Shown here: positions 1-11,879 of the stretch, one piece after another
Numbering within the stretch: the first letter of the stretch is position 1
Layout of the letters: each line of letters begins with the position of its first letter
Source: Halichoerus grypus
Lineage: Eukaryota; Chordata; Mammalia; Carnivora; Phocidae
Reading direction: 5' to 3'
NCBI RefSeq assembly: GCF_964656455.1
Contig: NC_135717.1
Coordinates: forward strand, 15,642,775 to 15,706,774
Length of the DNA: 64,000 nucleotides
Notes under the pieces: generated by a model
What the model was told of the DNA's origin: nothing
The model's database searches: none
The model's input: the letters and a program-made list of their open reading frames with translations, nothing else
Program-made: the position numbers and the translations under genes

Positions 1-2546
1 AATAAGAGAAGGAAGTGATGTTTGAGATAGGGGAGACAACAGAAGCGGCACGAGCAGGCAGAGGGGGCAGGGGCAGAGAGCAAGCTGGCTGTAAGGAGGG
101 AAGAAGACGACAGACCTAGAACCCAACACAGTCTGGAAGCAACCCAGTTCTAACAGTCCCCAAGGGCATCAACATGGCAGAGGAACCCAAATTAAAGATA
201 CAGCATGGAGCCTAAATTAGGTTCTATTCAATTCAACCCGCTGACGGGACTTAAGAAGTATCCTACAGTCCCATGTGCACACCCCCCAAGTTCATTACCA
301 GTGATTGTGCAGGACTAGCAGGAAGGCCATGACAGTCATGGCCGTGTATTAATTTAACAGAGGTGCCAGAGCTTGGCTCCAGGGAAACCTTCCTATGGTA
401 CAGATTCTAATACACAGAGCAAGGCAAAAGGAAGAGACAGAACTGTGCCATCCCAAAATAAAAGCTAAAACCTGCACACTTTTTGAATAGAAAAATTATG
501 ATGAAAAAGTACAATACAGATTCAACAATAAATGCAAAAGGATATCAAGGGTCGGAAATGGAACCCGTTCGAACTATCTGCTGACACTGAGTGAAAATTA
601 AGTTCGTGATCACCACCAGAAGCTGGGGCACGAGAACTGAGTGTATATGCAGTTAACAGAGAAAAGCTCAGAATGGTCTTCTGTCTAACTAAATGAAAAC
701 CTGTCCATTTTCATGACCTTGTACAATGACCACACCATGTGTGTTTTCTGAAATGCCATACACATGGTGTGATCACCATACAGGTCAAAAAAGATTTATG
801 TTAGAAATAACATGGGGCTGATGGAAATCAGGGGTGGGGAAAGATGGATTATGTCAAGTTACTGGAAATGGATTTCCTTTTTTGTCATGACATAAACAAC
901 CCTGAATGAGAGCCAATGTAGAAGAAAATCTGTACAGATGACCCATGTGGGGTCCAGAAAGGGGCTGGGGCCTGACGGTGAGGCCTAGGTTATTCACCAA
1001 TACAAAGTCGTATCTTCTTTGTTGGGGACTCCAAAGCTGCTCTTGGAAGCCCTGGCTTTCCTTACATGAATGAAGGCTGTAAGGAAGGTAGTACTTGTAC
1101 CCAGAACTGGCTGGGTTGGGCAGAACCTCATCATTGGGGCCCCTAAAAACCAGGCAGGAGTTAAGTCTTGATGTACTGAAAACAGAGAGCTGCTGAAAGT
1201 TTCAGAGAAAAGAAAAAAACAGGATGAAGGAAAAAGGAGAACTTCAGGGAGATCATTTTGACAAACTTATAAGCAATGGACTGGGTGTGGGGTAGGGTAC
1301 AGGTACAATCTTGAGGCCAGGAAGGCAGTCAGCAAGGAGGTTACTCAGAAATGCGGCTCAACAGGCTGGGAGAGGGAGATGGAGACGGAAATGAAAGAGA
1401 ACCAAAATGCAAGTCAAACGAAGAATGCACAGCTCTTAGCAACCAATTGCAAAGAACTAAGGAAAAGGTTAAATAAAACCATGGTGACTGACAAATGTGG
1501 GAAGCAGGAAGGGCCAGGTGATTCTACATGTTGAATCTGAAGGGGGAGGAAGACATCCAAATGGAAATATGAATAGACAGGAAATGAAAATCTGAGACAG
1601 GCGATGAAGTGATACAAATGGGACAGGAAAGATAATCCAGGGAAACGTTAGCATAGACAAGAAATTTCATTTTATGAACAAAGATTTAGAAATAAGCATC
1701 TGCTTTGTTTTAGGACATTTTTAAATAAAGAGAACTGTGCTGAGGTGATTAAGAAACTCTATGCTAATGCTGTATTTCATGAATCACCTCCCAAAATAAA
1801 ACAACAAAAGATTTTTGCATCTGAAAATTATGCTGATTCTGATGACAAAATCATTTGCTTTCTCATAAAAGTAGCAGATATGAAAGGTAAAAAAATGCTT
1901 TTTAATGATGTTTACTCACAATTGATCATTAAAATACAATTTGTTAGCTTACTTAAGAACGAATACACTTCTCTCTTTGGTCTTAAAGTTTACAAATTCT
2001 GTAAAAGCATATGGATCTCATTATCATATGAAAATCTGCCAAAGGGACTTAAATCCTGGTGAATGAAGACTTGAGAAGAAATGGTGGCTATATTCAAATA
2101 CATACAGGACTTTCATGTGGCAATTTTACTTAGAGGTAAAACTGGAAACAACAGAGATCACAGGGATGTGAGTTCTAATTCATAACACTCAAAGCTATCC
2201 AGAGATGGAATGTATGAATGTACTTAAACACACCAGTCAGGAAGGTCTGCAGAAAGGACTCAAGCACGGATGAGTAGATGGACTAGACGGACTTATAAGG
2301 TGCCTTCCAACCTTAAGAGTCTAGAACATTCTAATGTCTGAGAGCTTATGTGATGAGTTAGCCGTGTGAGTCCTTAAAATCAAAATGCCCTTGGCAATCC
2401 CACACAGAGCTCAACTTAAGAGCCTCTGAACATTCAGCTTCAAGAAGAGGGATCAAAGATCTCACTCTGCTATCAAGTGTTAGCTGAACCAACAAATATT
2501 CAAATTGTTAATTTTCCCCAAGTAAAGGATAGTTTGGTATACACAC
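1..2546 (-). other. NIPSNAP2: NIPSNAP2 intron 3 (part)
   Basis: This is intronic sequence downstream of the third NIPSNAP2 coding exon. The donor GTGTGT begins at 2546 on the minus strand. I looked for the next exon of the family, which should encode a Trp-rich segment (T-W-N-T-W-Y), and did not see it, so exons 4 onward probably lie before base 1. No carnivore SINE is visible here. The short ORFs (for example 1745-2062) have no family resemblance. Confidence 0.7.
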
Positions 2547-2592
2547 CAAATTTTGTTGTATGCTTCTAGGCATTCCGGTTTAACATTGTGAA
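2547..2592 (-). CDS. NIPSNAP2: NIPSNAP2 coding exon 3 (46 nt)
   Basis: On the minus strand a pyrimidine-rich tract ending TTTCAG is followed by an exon encoding HNVKPECLEAYNKI. This matches the N-terminal part of the first NIPSNAP domain of human NIPSNAP2. The exon starts in phase: one T from exon 2 joins TT here to make a Phe codon. It ends ATTTG before GTGTGT, leaving two bases of the next codon. The three coding exons sum to 278 nt, or 92 codons plus two bases, with no stop. The rest of the roughly 286-residue protein is off the window. Confidence 0.92.
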
Positions 2593-2674
2593 CTGAAACA
2601 AAAGAAAATTCAACGATAAACTTATGAACAAAGGGAAAAAAGTCAACTATGAAGAGAGCAAACCTATCACTCAC
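2593..2674 (-). other. NIPSNAP2: NIPSNAP2 intron 2 (82 nt)
   Basis: A very short intron with donor GTGAGT (from 2674) and acceptor TTTCAG (to 2593). It has a T-rich 3' half. It is bracketed by two exons that join in frame and match the same protein, so the boundaries are well constrained. Confidence 0.88.
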
Positions 2675-2814
2675 ACTGCAATTTGTATAGACTGCTTGTT
2701 TCCTTTTTGGCTAGGAGATTAGAGTGAGCATCTTTTCTTGGATCAACTTTCCGGACAAATAAGGATTTTAACCAGCTGTCTTCTCGCGGTCTATTATTGG
2801 AGGACGTCAATCTC
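2675..2814 (-). CDS. NIPSNAP2: NIPSNAP2 coding exon 2 (140 nt)
   Basis: The minus-strand exon lies between acceptor TCATAG and donor GTGAGT. It encodes about 46 residues including [20 protein letters not shown] and, further on, [11 protein letters not shown] and LYKLQ. These match the mature N-terminus of NIPSNAP2, just after the mitochondrial presequence. The reading frame is open and joins exon 1 (CG plus G makes an Arg codon) and exon 3 (T plus TT makes Phe). The protein is a NIPSNAP-family mitochondrial protein; published work links NIPSNAP1/2 to recruitment of autophagy receptors to damaged mitochondria. That role is family knowledge, not visible here. Confidence 0.95.
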
Positions 2815-3044
2815 CTATGAATAACAAATATAAAAATTTGAGTCTCGTTAGCAGCATGAAGATTTCAGCATCTTTAGATAATGTCACATAGTACATTGTT
2901 TTCGTAAAATCAATCCACTCAGCAAACATGCCTTGAGCACCTATTCTAGGCACTGTTACAGAACCTGGGATACCACAAAGTGTCCACTCTCCCTTAGGAG
3001 CAAAGTATAAGAGATGTAACTTGTGGTTCTCCTAAGAGAGTTCT

Positions 3045-4300
3045 TATTTTTTTTTTAAGTTATAAGTATAGTTGGCATACAATGTTATTTGAGTTTCAGG
3101 CATACAACATATTGATTCAACAATTCTATACACTAAGCTATGTAAGTGCAGTTACCATCTGTCATCATTCAGCATTACTACAGTATTACTGACTACATTC
3201 CCCATGTTGTACTTTTCATCCCTGTGACTTATTTTATAACTGCAAGTTCGTACCTCTTTTAAGATTTTATTCATTTATTTGAGAGAGAGAGAGAGACTGA
3301 GTGTGGGGAGAGGGGCAAAGGGAGAGAGAATCCCAAGCAGGCTCTGTGCTGAGTGCAGAGCCCGACATGGGGCTTGATCTCATGACCCTGAGATCATGAC
3401 TTGAGCCAAAATTGGACGCTTAACCAACTGAGCCACTCAGGTGCCCCTGGAAGTTTGTACCTCTTAATTCCCTTCACCTATGTTGCCCATCCCCCCTCCA
3501 CCCACGTCCTCTCTGGTAATTACCGGTTTGTTCTCTATAGTTAAGAGTTTGTTTCTTTGTTCATTTGTTTTTTAGATTCCACATATAAGTGAAATTGTAT
3601 GGTATTTGTCTTTTTCTGACTTATTTTACTTAGCACAATACCCTTCAGTTCCACCATGTTGTCACATGATCTCATTCTTTTTTTATGGCTGAATAACATT
3701 CCATTGTGTATATGTGTGTATATATATGTATATCTATACATATCATATCTTCTTTATCCATTCATCTATTGATAAACATTTGGGTTGCTTCCATATCTTG
3801 ACTATGGTAAATAATGCTGCAATAAACATATGGGTGCATATATCTTCTTAAATTAGTGTTTTCATTTTCTTTGGTTAAATACCCAGTAGCGGAATTACTA
3901 GACTGTATGGTATTTTTCTTTTTCCCTGTGTTTCTTATGCTGTACCCTTCATCCTTGTGATGTATTCATTCCATAACTGCAAGCCTTAAACCTCCTAGTC
4001 CCCTTGGCATTTCTATTTTTAATTTTTTGAGGACCCTCCATATTGTTTTTCACAATGGCTGAATCAATTTATATTCCCACCATCAGCGCATGAGGATTCC
4101 CTTTTCTCCACATCCTTGCCAACACTTGTTATGTCTTATCTTTTTGATACTAGACATTTTGACAGGTGTAAGGTGATATCTCATTGTGGTTTTGATTTGC
4201 ATTTCCCTGATGATTAGTGAGGTTGAACATCTTTTCACAGAGTTCATATTTATCTTTGCCATTTCTGCTATGTGTTTTTCCCTCCTCCAAAGCAATTTCT
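3045..4300 (-). mobile_element. Old LINE-1 3' fragment, minus orientation
   Basis: A T-rich start and the phrase for L1 3' UTR (ATAGTTGGCATACAATG, TTTCAGGCATACAACA) are followed by reversed ORF2 C-terminal sequence (region around 3640-4290, with CATTCCATTGTGTATATG and CTCATTGTGGTTTTGATTTG). The copy is decayed with no usable ORF. A SINE splits it. Confidence 0.8.
3257..3447 (-). mobile_element. CAN-SINE, minus
   Basis: Poly-T then AAGATTTTATTCATTTATTTGAG, a purine-rich body, and GAGCCACTCAGGTGCCCC mark a reversed tRNA-Lys-derived SINE. The flanks AAGTTCGTACCTCTT and AAGTTTGTACCTCTT form a 15-bp duplication with one mismatch. Confidence 0.93.
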
Positions 4301-4329
4301 GACATAGAAAAAATATATATGGTAACCTA

Positions 4330-4620
4330 TAGTCAGTTTCATAGAGAAAGAAAGTAGTAGAGTGGTTGCTAGAAGATAAGGCTAGAGGAGAATGGGGAGT
4401 TATTGTTTAACTGGCACAGAGTTTGGGAAGATGAAAAAGTTCTGTAGATAGATGGTGGTAACAGTTGCAGAACAGTGTGAATTTACTTAATGTTACTACT
4501 GAACTGTACACAAATATGATTAAAGTGGCAAGTTTTATGTTATATATACTCTACCACAATAAATAAGTGTGAAAATATACAGGGAAAATGAAATAAATTC
4601 TTTCTTTAAAAAAAATTATA
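4330..4620 (+). mobile_element. Old LINE-1 3' end, plus
   Basis: The segment with GTCAGTTTCATAGAGA, GGTGGTAACAGTTGCA and ACTGAACTGTACAC, ending in CTACCACAATAAATA, is the familiar 3' UTR of old mammalian L1M elements. It is noncoding. Confidence 0.65.
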
Positions 4621-4622
4621 TC

Positions 4623-4818
4623 GGGGCGCCTGGGTGGCTCAGTTGGTTAAGCGTCTGCCTTCGGTTCAAGTCATGATCTCGGGGTCCTGGGATCGAGCCC
4701 CGCATCAGGCTCCCTGCTCGGTGGACAGTCTGCTTCTCTCTCTCCCTCTGCTGCTCCCTCTGCTTGTGCTCTCTCTCTGGCTCTCTCTCTCGAATAAATA
4801 AATATATTTTTAAAAAAA
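4623..4818 (+). mobile_element. CAN-SINE, plus
   Basis: Starts GGGGCGCCTGGGTGGCTCAG, carries the tRNA-like A and B box region, a CT-rich stretch, AATAAATAAATA and a short A tail. Confidence 0.95.
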
Positions 4819-4854
4819 CCCAAATTTAAGAATACAAATTTCATTGACACACAC

Positions 4855-5057
4855 TTTTTTTTTTAAGATTTTATTTATTTATTCGACAGAGAGAGAAAGA
4901 GACAGTGAGAGAGGGAACACGAGCAGGGGGATTGGGAGAGGGAGAAGCGGGCTTCCCGCTGAGCAGGGAGCCCGATGAGGGGCTCAATCCCAGGACCCTG
5001 GGATCATGACCTGAGCCAAAGGCAGACGCTTAACGACTGAGCCACCCAGGTGCCCCC
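4855..5057 (-). mobile_element. CAN-SINE, minus
   Basis: Poly-T, AAGATTTTATTTATTTATTCGACAG, then CACCCAGGTGCCCC. Short related flanks (TTGACACACA and CCGACACACA) look like a target-site duplication. Confidence 0.94.
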
Positions 5058-5511
5058 GACACACAATTTTCTCACTTTCATTTTATAATTTCTACTATAC
5101 AGACTGTTAGAAAGCAAGGATAAATTTGACTGAACTATATATATATAAAACAAACTGTATTTTAACTATGAACTTTTAAGTGCACGTTTAAGTTCCATTC
5201 GCTTGCTAGTCAGATTCCAAATCTCCCTAGAGGGCAGTGTAGCATTATCGGCATCAAAATTAAATCTGTGTAAGCCTTTCAGCCCAATAATTGTACTAGT
5301 AATTTTGTCTTACAGGCAGCATTATTCAGACAAGTGCACAAAGCTGAATGCACAAGAAATTTTATTAGCGCCTTGTTTCCAAGTTTATACATTATGCTAT
5401 TTCACCAAGTGTAGCTACCAGATATGTCCATATATGTTACATCGCTCTTATAGTACCACTGACTATATTCTTTATGCTTTGCCTTTACTTTTGTGTGTGT
5501 ATATATATAAT

Positions 5512-5701
5512 TTTAAAGATTTTATTTATTTACTTGACAGAGAGAGACTGCGAGAGAGTGAACACAAGCAGGGGGAGTGGGAGAGGGAGAAGCAGGCTTC
5601 CCGCCGAGCAGGGAGCCCGATGCGGGGCTCGATCCCAGGACCGTGGGACCATGACCTGAGCCGAAGGCAGACGCTTAACGACTGAGCCACCCAGGAGCCC
5701 C
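5512..5701 (-). mobile_element. CAN-SINE, minus
   Basis: TTTTAAAGATTTTATTTATT to GAGCCACCCAGGAGCCCC. It creates the spurious ORF endings at 5659-5685. Confidence 0.94.
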
Positions 5702-5817
5702 TCTTTTGTATATTTTTAAGTACATAGTTAGCCCCATAGTAAAATCGCTTAAAGCACTTAGGACAGCACCTGACATATGGTAAAAGTTTAAAAAATTAAG
5801 TTTTTAAAACTACTTTT

Positions 5818-6016
5818 TCTTTTTTTTTTTTTTTAAAGATTTTATTTATTTATTTGAGAGAGAATGAGAGAGAGCACATGAGAGGGGGGAGGGTCAGAGG
5901 GAGAAGCAGACTCCCTGCCGAGCAGGGAGCCCGATGCGGGACTCTATCCAGGGACTCCAGGATCATGACCTGAGCCGAAGGCAGTCGCTTAACCAACTGA
6001 GCCACCCAGGCGCCCC
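5818..6016 (-). mobile_element. CAN-SINE, minus
   Basis: Long poly-T, AAAGATTTTATTTATTTATT, and the head GAGCCACCCAGGCGCCCC. The flanks both carry TAAAACTACTTTTTC. Confidence 0.95.
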
Positions 6017-6689
6017 TAAAACTACTTTTTCAATAAAAACTTTTAAAATTAAAAGAATAAATTATACATAAAATTATTAGCCTTTTAGCAAAACCCAAAA
6101 CCATATGGTGTTTGTTTCTGTTTTCAATTTATTCTGATTATATAAATAAATTAATTCTGAAGGCGGCAATTCTCCAAATGACCACAGTAAAATTTATGTC
6201 AATAAAAACATTTTGTCAATTTGTTTAAGTGTTTTAAATATATCACGTTTTGGGATATTTGCTTAATAACATCGTCAAGCACAATGGCAAGCATATAAAA
6301 TTAGTGATATACAAAGTAGAAAGTTTTAAGATTTTTTAATAAGACTATATAATTCCTGTTTTTTATTTTAGATTTTAAGTTCACTAGACAGAAACTGTGT
6401 TTAAAATTTTGGGGGGTGGTTAAATAAATTGTAAGAGCTTAGGAATAACTATTATGAATAATTAAGAAAGGGGTACAATGAAAGTTTCTAAAAATATCAG
6501 CATTAGGGAATTTCATTTAAAATAACAAATATTCACCAAAACAACCACTACTAACAGTTTTTAATTCCAGAAATGTACAGACATGCATCATCATGTGTAC
6601 ATACAGATATTTAATTTCTACATTTAATACTTTATAAACTGAGAACATTTATTAGCACCTTGTTTCCAGTTTTTTCCTGGTATAGGCAA

Positions 6690-6995
6690 TTTAGATAACC
6701 ATTAACAGGGACTGGTCAAATAAATTTGGAATATCCAAAATCGGAATAGAATGCAACCATTGAAAAGAATGAAGTAGATCTACATGCACTGATATGTTGA
6801 TATTTCTGAAAATAAATTATGTGGAAAAAGCAGGTACAGAACTGTACCATAAATACACAAAGTAAACTGTTAATAGTAGTGATATCTGGGGAATGTGACT
6901 GGGCGTGGGGTGGGAGTAGAGTTTTTCCTTTTCACTGTATAGCCTTCTGGACTATTTGACAAATTTTCCATATACACACATTATTATTATACTTA
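6690..6995 (+). mobile_element. Old LINE-1 3' fragment, plus
   Basis: Contains the decayed ORF2-end to 3' UTR phrase (ATGCAACCATTGAAAAGAAT, GAAGTAGATCTACATG, TATCTGGGGAATGTGACTGG). Noncoding and diverged. Confidence 0.6.
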
Positions 6996-7128
6996 AAATT
7001 AGCTATAAAAGTGCACGTCAGTAGTCTTTATAACATCATACATATGCTGAGTGGCACTTTACAGAGGGTGGGGTGGGGGGCAGTACAGTCTACAAAACAT
7101 TAGACTTTATTTTTATTGTGTTTTCCCA

Positions 7129-7221
7129 AAGATTTTATTTTTAAGTAATCTCTACACCCAACGTGGGGGCTGGAGAGATCAGGAGTTGCATGCTCTACCA
7201 ACTGAGCCAGCCAGGCACCCC
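7129..7221 (-). mobile_element. Old or partial carnivore SINE, minus
   Basis: AAAGATTTTATTTTTAAGTAA to CTACCAACTGAGCCAGCCAGGCACCCC. It is a short tRNA-like head with its tail and no purine-rich middle, a shorter SINE subtype than its neighbours. Confidence 0.7.
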
Positions 7222-7262
7222 ACAGAATATTAGACTTTAAATAGAATAAGCATTATGTGCCA

Positions 7263-7440
7263 TGGAGTGCCTGGGTGGTGCAGGCGGTTAAGTGTCCGAC
7301 TCCTGGCTTTGGCTCAGGTCATGATCTCAGGTGAGACTGAGCCCCGCGGTGGGCTCCAATCAGTGCAGAGCCTGCCTGAGACTCTCCCTCTCCGCGCTGC
7401 ATGCTTTCTCTCTAAAATAAATAAATAAATCTTAAGAAAA
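7263..7440 (+). mobile_element. CAN-SINE, plus
   Basis: GGAGTGCCTGGGTGGTGCAG to AAATAAATAAATAAATCTTAAG. It is flanked by AATAAGCATTATGTGCCA on both sides, an 18-bp perfect target-site duplication. Confidence 0.94.
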
Positions 7441-7556
7441 AAATAAGCATTATGTGCCAGGCTCTGTGGATATAAAGGTGAACCAGATGCTTCGCCTATT
7501 CAGTCTCATAGGAAAAACACAGTAAGCATCGAGCGGTCTCAGATGCTATAGACTTA

Positions 7557-7584
7557 CACACACACACGCACGCACGCACGCACA
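7557..7584. repeat. (CA)n/(CACG)n microsatellite
   Basis: CACACACACACA followed by repeated CGCA units. Confidence 0.9.
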
Positions 7585-8770
7585 CTGTGGGAGCTCAAGG
7601 GAATGAACCACTGGCTTGGCCTGTGAGGAGAGGAACTCCAGCTGACCTTCTGGCTCTGTCTCGGAAGACAACACAGACTGGTGGACAAGGCAGGCGATAA
7701 TCCCGTCAAAAGGAACAACATGTCCAGGGGCATGGAGTCATGAAGCTGTACGGCGTATTTCTGAGCAGCAAAGAGTTCAGTAAGGCAGGAGAACAGGGTG
7801 TGGGAGGATGGTGAGAGAACGAATGGGAAGGCAAGGAGGGCAGAGTGGTTAGGTTAGGCTCGCGCACCGTGCCCACCAGCCAGATTTTATCCTGTACATG
7901 GTGCAACGCTAGCAAGTCTGTGAAAAGCAGCCTGGCGGTGGTGTGGTGGGTGGACGACGACAACAAAGGCAGGGAGCATGGTTCCTGGGCTTCCTGCTGG
8001 CTGACGCATTCAGTACTCACCGGATGGACCAACGGACAGTCCTGGGTTATGACTATGGTGGGAGCAATGAAAGGGAAGGAATACCTTCAAAGATATTCCT
8101 GAGGTGAAAAGCAGAAGACACGGGTCCTGACTAGGTGTCTAGACAGTGTTGTGATTTAGTTGGAGCAAACCACAGATGGGAAATACATTTAACACTGAGA
8201 CCACAGGATGAGGCAGCAGTGGTGAAATGGATTTCATTCATTTGAGCACCAAATATCTATTGACTGTGCATCGCACGTGCCAAGCACTGGGCCAGGCTGA
8301 GGCTATAAAGATGAGTACACCCGGCCCTGACTTCACAGAGCTGTCTGCTGGTGGGAGCGGATGGACAACCATGATCACAGCCCAACGGGAGCTAAGTCCT
8401 CGATGGACACATGAGGTAGTGGTTGTGACAGCGGTGGGGGCAGAGGAAATGGAGTCTAAGTTGGCCTGGGGGAGACATGAACCAATTCTCTGAAGAAGCA
8501 CTTGTTGAACTGAAGACTTGAAAGATGAGGAACACTTGTCAGGTAGATGCCCAGGAGAGGAAGCAGAACCATACCTGCCAAAGCCAAGAGTATGTGAATA
8601 CAGAAGGAGATGAGGGGGAGAGAGGAGGCTGAAGGGCCTGATCCAAAAAGTCTTGCATGAAAGCAGTCCCCTCCTCACCACCAAACACCCTGCCACCCCA
8701 ATAAACCTGTCTTCCACACTGCTGCTACAGAGAGCTATCTCCTAACTTTTCATTTTTAAAAACTACACAG

Positions 8771-8960
8771 AGGAGCACCTGGGTGGCTCAGTCGTTAAAC
8801 ATCTGCCTTTGGCTCAGGTCATGATCCCAGGGTCCTGGGATCGAGCCCCGCATAGGGCTCTCTGCTCCACGGGGGGTCTGCTTCTCCCTCTGCCCCTCCC
8901 CAAATCTTGTGTGCCTCACACTCTCTCTCTCAAATAAATAAATAAAATCTTTAAATAAAA
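8771..8960 (+). mobile_element. CAN-SINE, plus
   Basis: AGGAGCACCTGGGTGGCTCAG to CAAATAAATAAATAAAATCT. Flanks AAACTACACAGAG and AAACTGCAAAGAG are a mutated duplication. Confidence 0.93.
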
Positions 8961-9240
8961 ACTGCAAAGAGATGAAGGAACAGTATAATGAAGACCTCTA
9001 TACCCTGCATGTAGGTGAAAAAATGATGAACATTTTATCATTTTAAATCTTTCTATATATATTTGCTTTTTTATTTTTACCAAACCGTTTGAAAGCAGAG
9101 CACAGACACTACGATACTTCATCCCTAAATGCTTCAGTATGCACCTCCTAAGAACAAAGAGAAAACCATGATATGATTTTCACATCCGAGGAAAAGAATA
9201 ATTCTATCTAATATACATTTCATATATTAAACTGTCCCCA

Positions 9241-9418
9241 GGGACGCCTGGGTGGCTCAGTTGGTTAAGCGTCTGCCTTTGGCTCAGGTCGTGATCCTGG
9301 GGCCCTGGGATAGAGCCTGCTGAGCAGGGAGCCTGCATCTCCCTCTCCCTGCCACTCCCCCTGCTTGTGCTCTCACTCTCCCTCTGTCAAATAAATAAAA
9401 TCTTAAAAAAAAAAAAAT
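9241..9418 (+). mobile_element. CAN-SINE, plus
   Basis: GGGACGCCTGGGTGGCTCAG to AAATAAATAAAATCTT and poly-A. AAACTGTCCC is repeated at both ends. Confidence 0.94.
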
Positions 9419-10179
9419 TGAAACAAAAAACTGTCCCGTTGTTCCCAAAATGTCTTTTATAGTTTTTCTTGGCAAGGGTAGGGTGGGGTGGGATGGGAAA
9501 GAAAAGGGATTAGCATCCAGTCCAAGTTCGCGTCATAGAGATCTTTCTAATAGGAAAAAGTTCTGCTCAGAATTCTTTAGTTGTCCCCTTCACCAACAGG
9601 TTCAAGTCCTTACTCTTCATAGGACTCCAGACAAGTGTTGCCAAGAGTTGAGGTAGGGGAATGGTGAGAGAGAAGGTAGAGTCAAGATGTGCTGGAGGTA
9701 GAACTGACAGATCTGGCAGCTGGCTAGCTGGGAGAGAGCAAGACGGGGTGGGTTTGGGGCCACTAAATGGAAGATGTACCATTTCTGGGGAGAGAACCCG
9801 GGAGGGACAAGCAGGTTCTGTAGGAGGAAGAGGAGTTAAATTCTGGGTACAAAGGCATCTCAAGGACCAGTAGGACACTAGTGCAATGTCCACTAAGCAA
9901 CTGGAACTCCAGGCCTGGCACTGAGCAGAGCTGGCAAATAAGTCTGCTGGGAAGGCTTCCTCCTTCCCCTCTGAAATCCCTCTCACAAGGTCACTCAGAC
10001 TCCTGTTGGCAAATCCAGTTTTCTGTCATCTTAACTTTTTAGCAGCATCTGGCACAGTTGACCACCACCTCCTTGAAATACCTCCCCTTGGGCACTGCCA
10101 CAAGCAGTGAGTGACCTCGCTGGCTCCTCCTTCCCAGTCTCCCTTGCTGCCTCTCCTTCCTACATCTAGCCTGTGAATG

Positions 10180-10706
10180 AATGTTCCTTCCTTCCTTCCT
10201 TCCTTCTTCCCTTCCTTTTTTTTTTTTTTAATTTAAATTCAAGCTAGTTAACATATAGTGTAGTATTGGTTTCAGGAGCAGAATTTATTGATTCATCACT
10301 TACATATAACACCCGGTGCTCATCCCAACAAGTGCCCTCCTTAATGTCTATCATCCATCTAGCCCACCCCCCAGCCCTGTTTGTTCTCCATATTTGATTC
10401 TCTTATGGTTTGCCTCTGTTTTTATCTCATTTTATTTTTCCTTCCCTTCCCCTATGTTCATCTGTTGTGTGTCTTAACTTCCACATACGAGTGAAATTAT
10501 ATATGTCTTTCTCTGACTGACTTAATTTGCTTAGCGTAACACCCTCTAGTTCTATCCACGTTGTTGCAAATGGCAAGATTTTATTCTTTTTGAAGCCTGA
10601 GTAATATTCCAGTGTGTCTGTCTGTCTATCTATCTGTCTATCTATCTATCCATCTTCTTTATCCATTCATCAGTTGATGGACATTTGGGTTCTTTCCATA
10701 ATTTGG
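10180..10706 (-). mobile_element. 5'-truncated LINE-1, minus, with (CTTC)n tail
   Basis: A (CTTC)n and poly-T tract lies at the 3' end of the element, followed by L1 3' UTR (TAGTGTAGTATTGGTTTCAG, ACACCCGGTGCTCATCCC) and the reversed end of ORF2. CTAGCCTGTGAATG occurs at 10166-10179 and again at 10707-10720, a 14-bp perfect target-site duplication. Length about 527 bp. A (TCTG/TCTA)n tract lies at about 10615-10650. Confidence 0.9.
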
Positions 10707-11199
10707 CTAGCCTGTGAATGTTGACACACCTCAGGGCCTGTTTCTTAGCCCCTTCTCTATCCACACTCTTCAAGCAATCTCCTCCATTCCTATGGTTTTA
10801 AAAAATGTTTTATTAAGAAAAATTTCAATTAAATGCAATAGAGTATAATGAAACCCACGGATCTATCAACATTTGGCATTCCTATATACCAACAACTCCC
10901 AAATGTAACCTGTAGTCCAGACATCTCCTTTGAGGGTCAAATAGATCAAACAGGCCAAATGCCTTTCCATTTGAATAGCTCACAGCCATCTCAAACTTTA
11001 CCAGGTTCAAAAGTGCTCTGGATTCCCGTCTCCCCACCCTGTATCTGTTCTTCCTCCTCCCAATTAGGAGCAAGCTCCCAGATGGCAACAACTTTATGCA
11101 CGGATATTTCCCAACAGCACCTGGCACATGGTGGGAACTCATATGCCTGTGGAACCAGTGACTTTCAGTAAATGGCACCGGCATCTGCCCATTTCGTCA

Positions 11200-11640
11200 C
11201 TACCCTTGATTCTGTCTCCTTTCCAAAATCAGACTGATATGTTAAAAACATAGATCAGATCATGTCACACTAGAATGTATACCCTTAAATGTCTTCCACG
11301 GCTCTTGGTATAAAATCCAAACTCTCTAAAATGGCTTGCAAGGCCTGGAATCATAGGGCTCGTGCTCCCTGCCACCTGTCTTCTGGCCCGTCTTCCCTTC
11401 ATTCCTATGTTCCATCTTCCTAGGCTTTTCTGGAGTTTCCTGGTATGCCTTACTCCTTCCCAGTCAGGGCTTTCCTGCACACTGACCCTTCAGGTCTCAG
11501 CTTAATGGCACCTTCCTGGAGAGGCCTTCCATGATCTCACGGGGTAGGTTCCCTGATCTTCTCTCACACCACCTACTTCAATCTTTAAGTCTATATGAAT
11601 TTTTACCTCTGCCATGGCTTCCTGGGGATAGTGACCACGG
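11200..11640 (+). mobile_element. Ancient LINE-2 (L2) fragment, plus
   Basis: The phrases ATCAGATCATGTCACAC, AAATCCAAACTCTC, GGCTTGCAAGGCCTGG, and CACCTTCCTGGAGAGGCCTT follow the L2 3' region that encodes the end of its reverse transcriptase ORF. Well decayed. Confidence 0.75.
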
Positions 11641-11879
11641 CTATTATGCTGAGTTCCACAAGGCTTCAAAGACATCGTATACATTCAAAATTTGTAGAAT
11701 CAGTGAATTAATTGGGTCTAGATTGAGTCCCAAAAAACTCCTACAGTTAAGACAGTCAAAAGATACAGGGGGCCTGAGAGAGTAATCCAAGAGCCAACAG
11801 GTTGGGCTTCAGTTTCAAGAGCATTTGGCCCCAGCAGGAAGTGGGGGTACTGGGCAGACCCAGGTCCAAATCTCCAATT

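Noticed and set aside
4623..4700. tRNA-like sequence in SINE heads
   Set aside because: The heads derive from tRNA-Lys but lack a sound cloverleaf and are attached to SINE bodies, so they are not tRNA genes.
5474..5685. Recurring ORFs with a FIYLTERD or LSLSLSNK type of peptide at many places
   Set aside because: These are translations of CAN-SINE copies, not a protein family.
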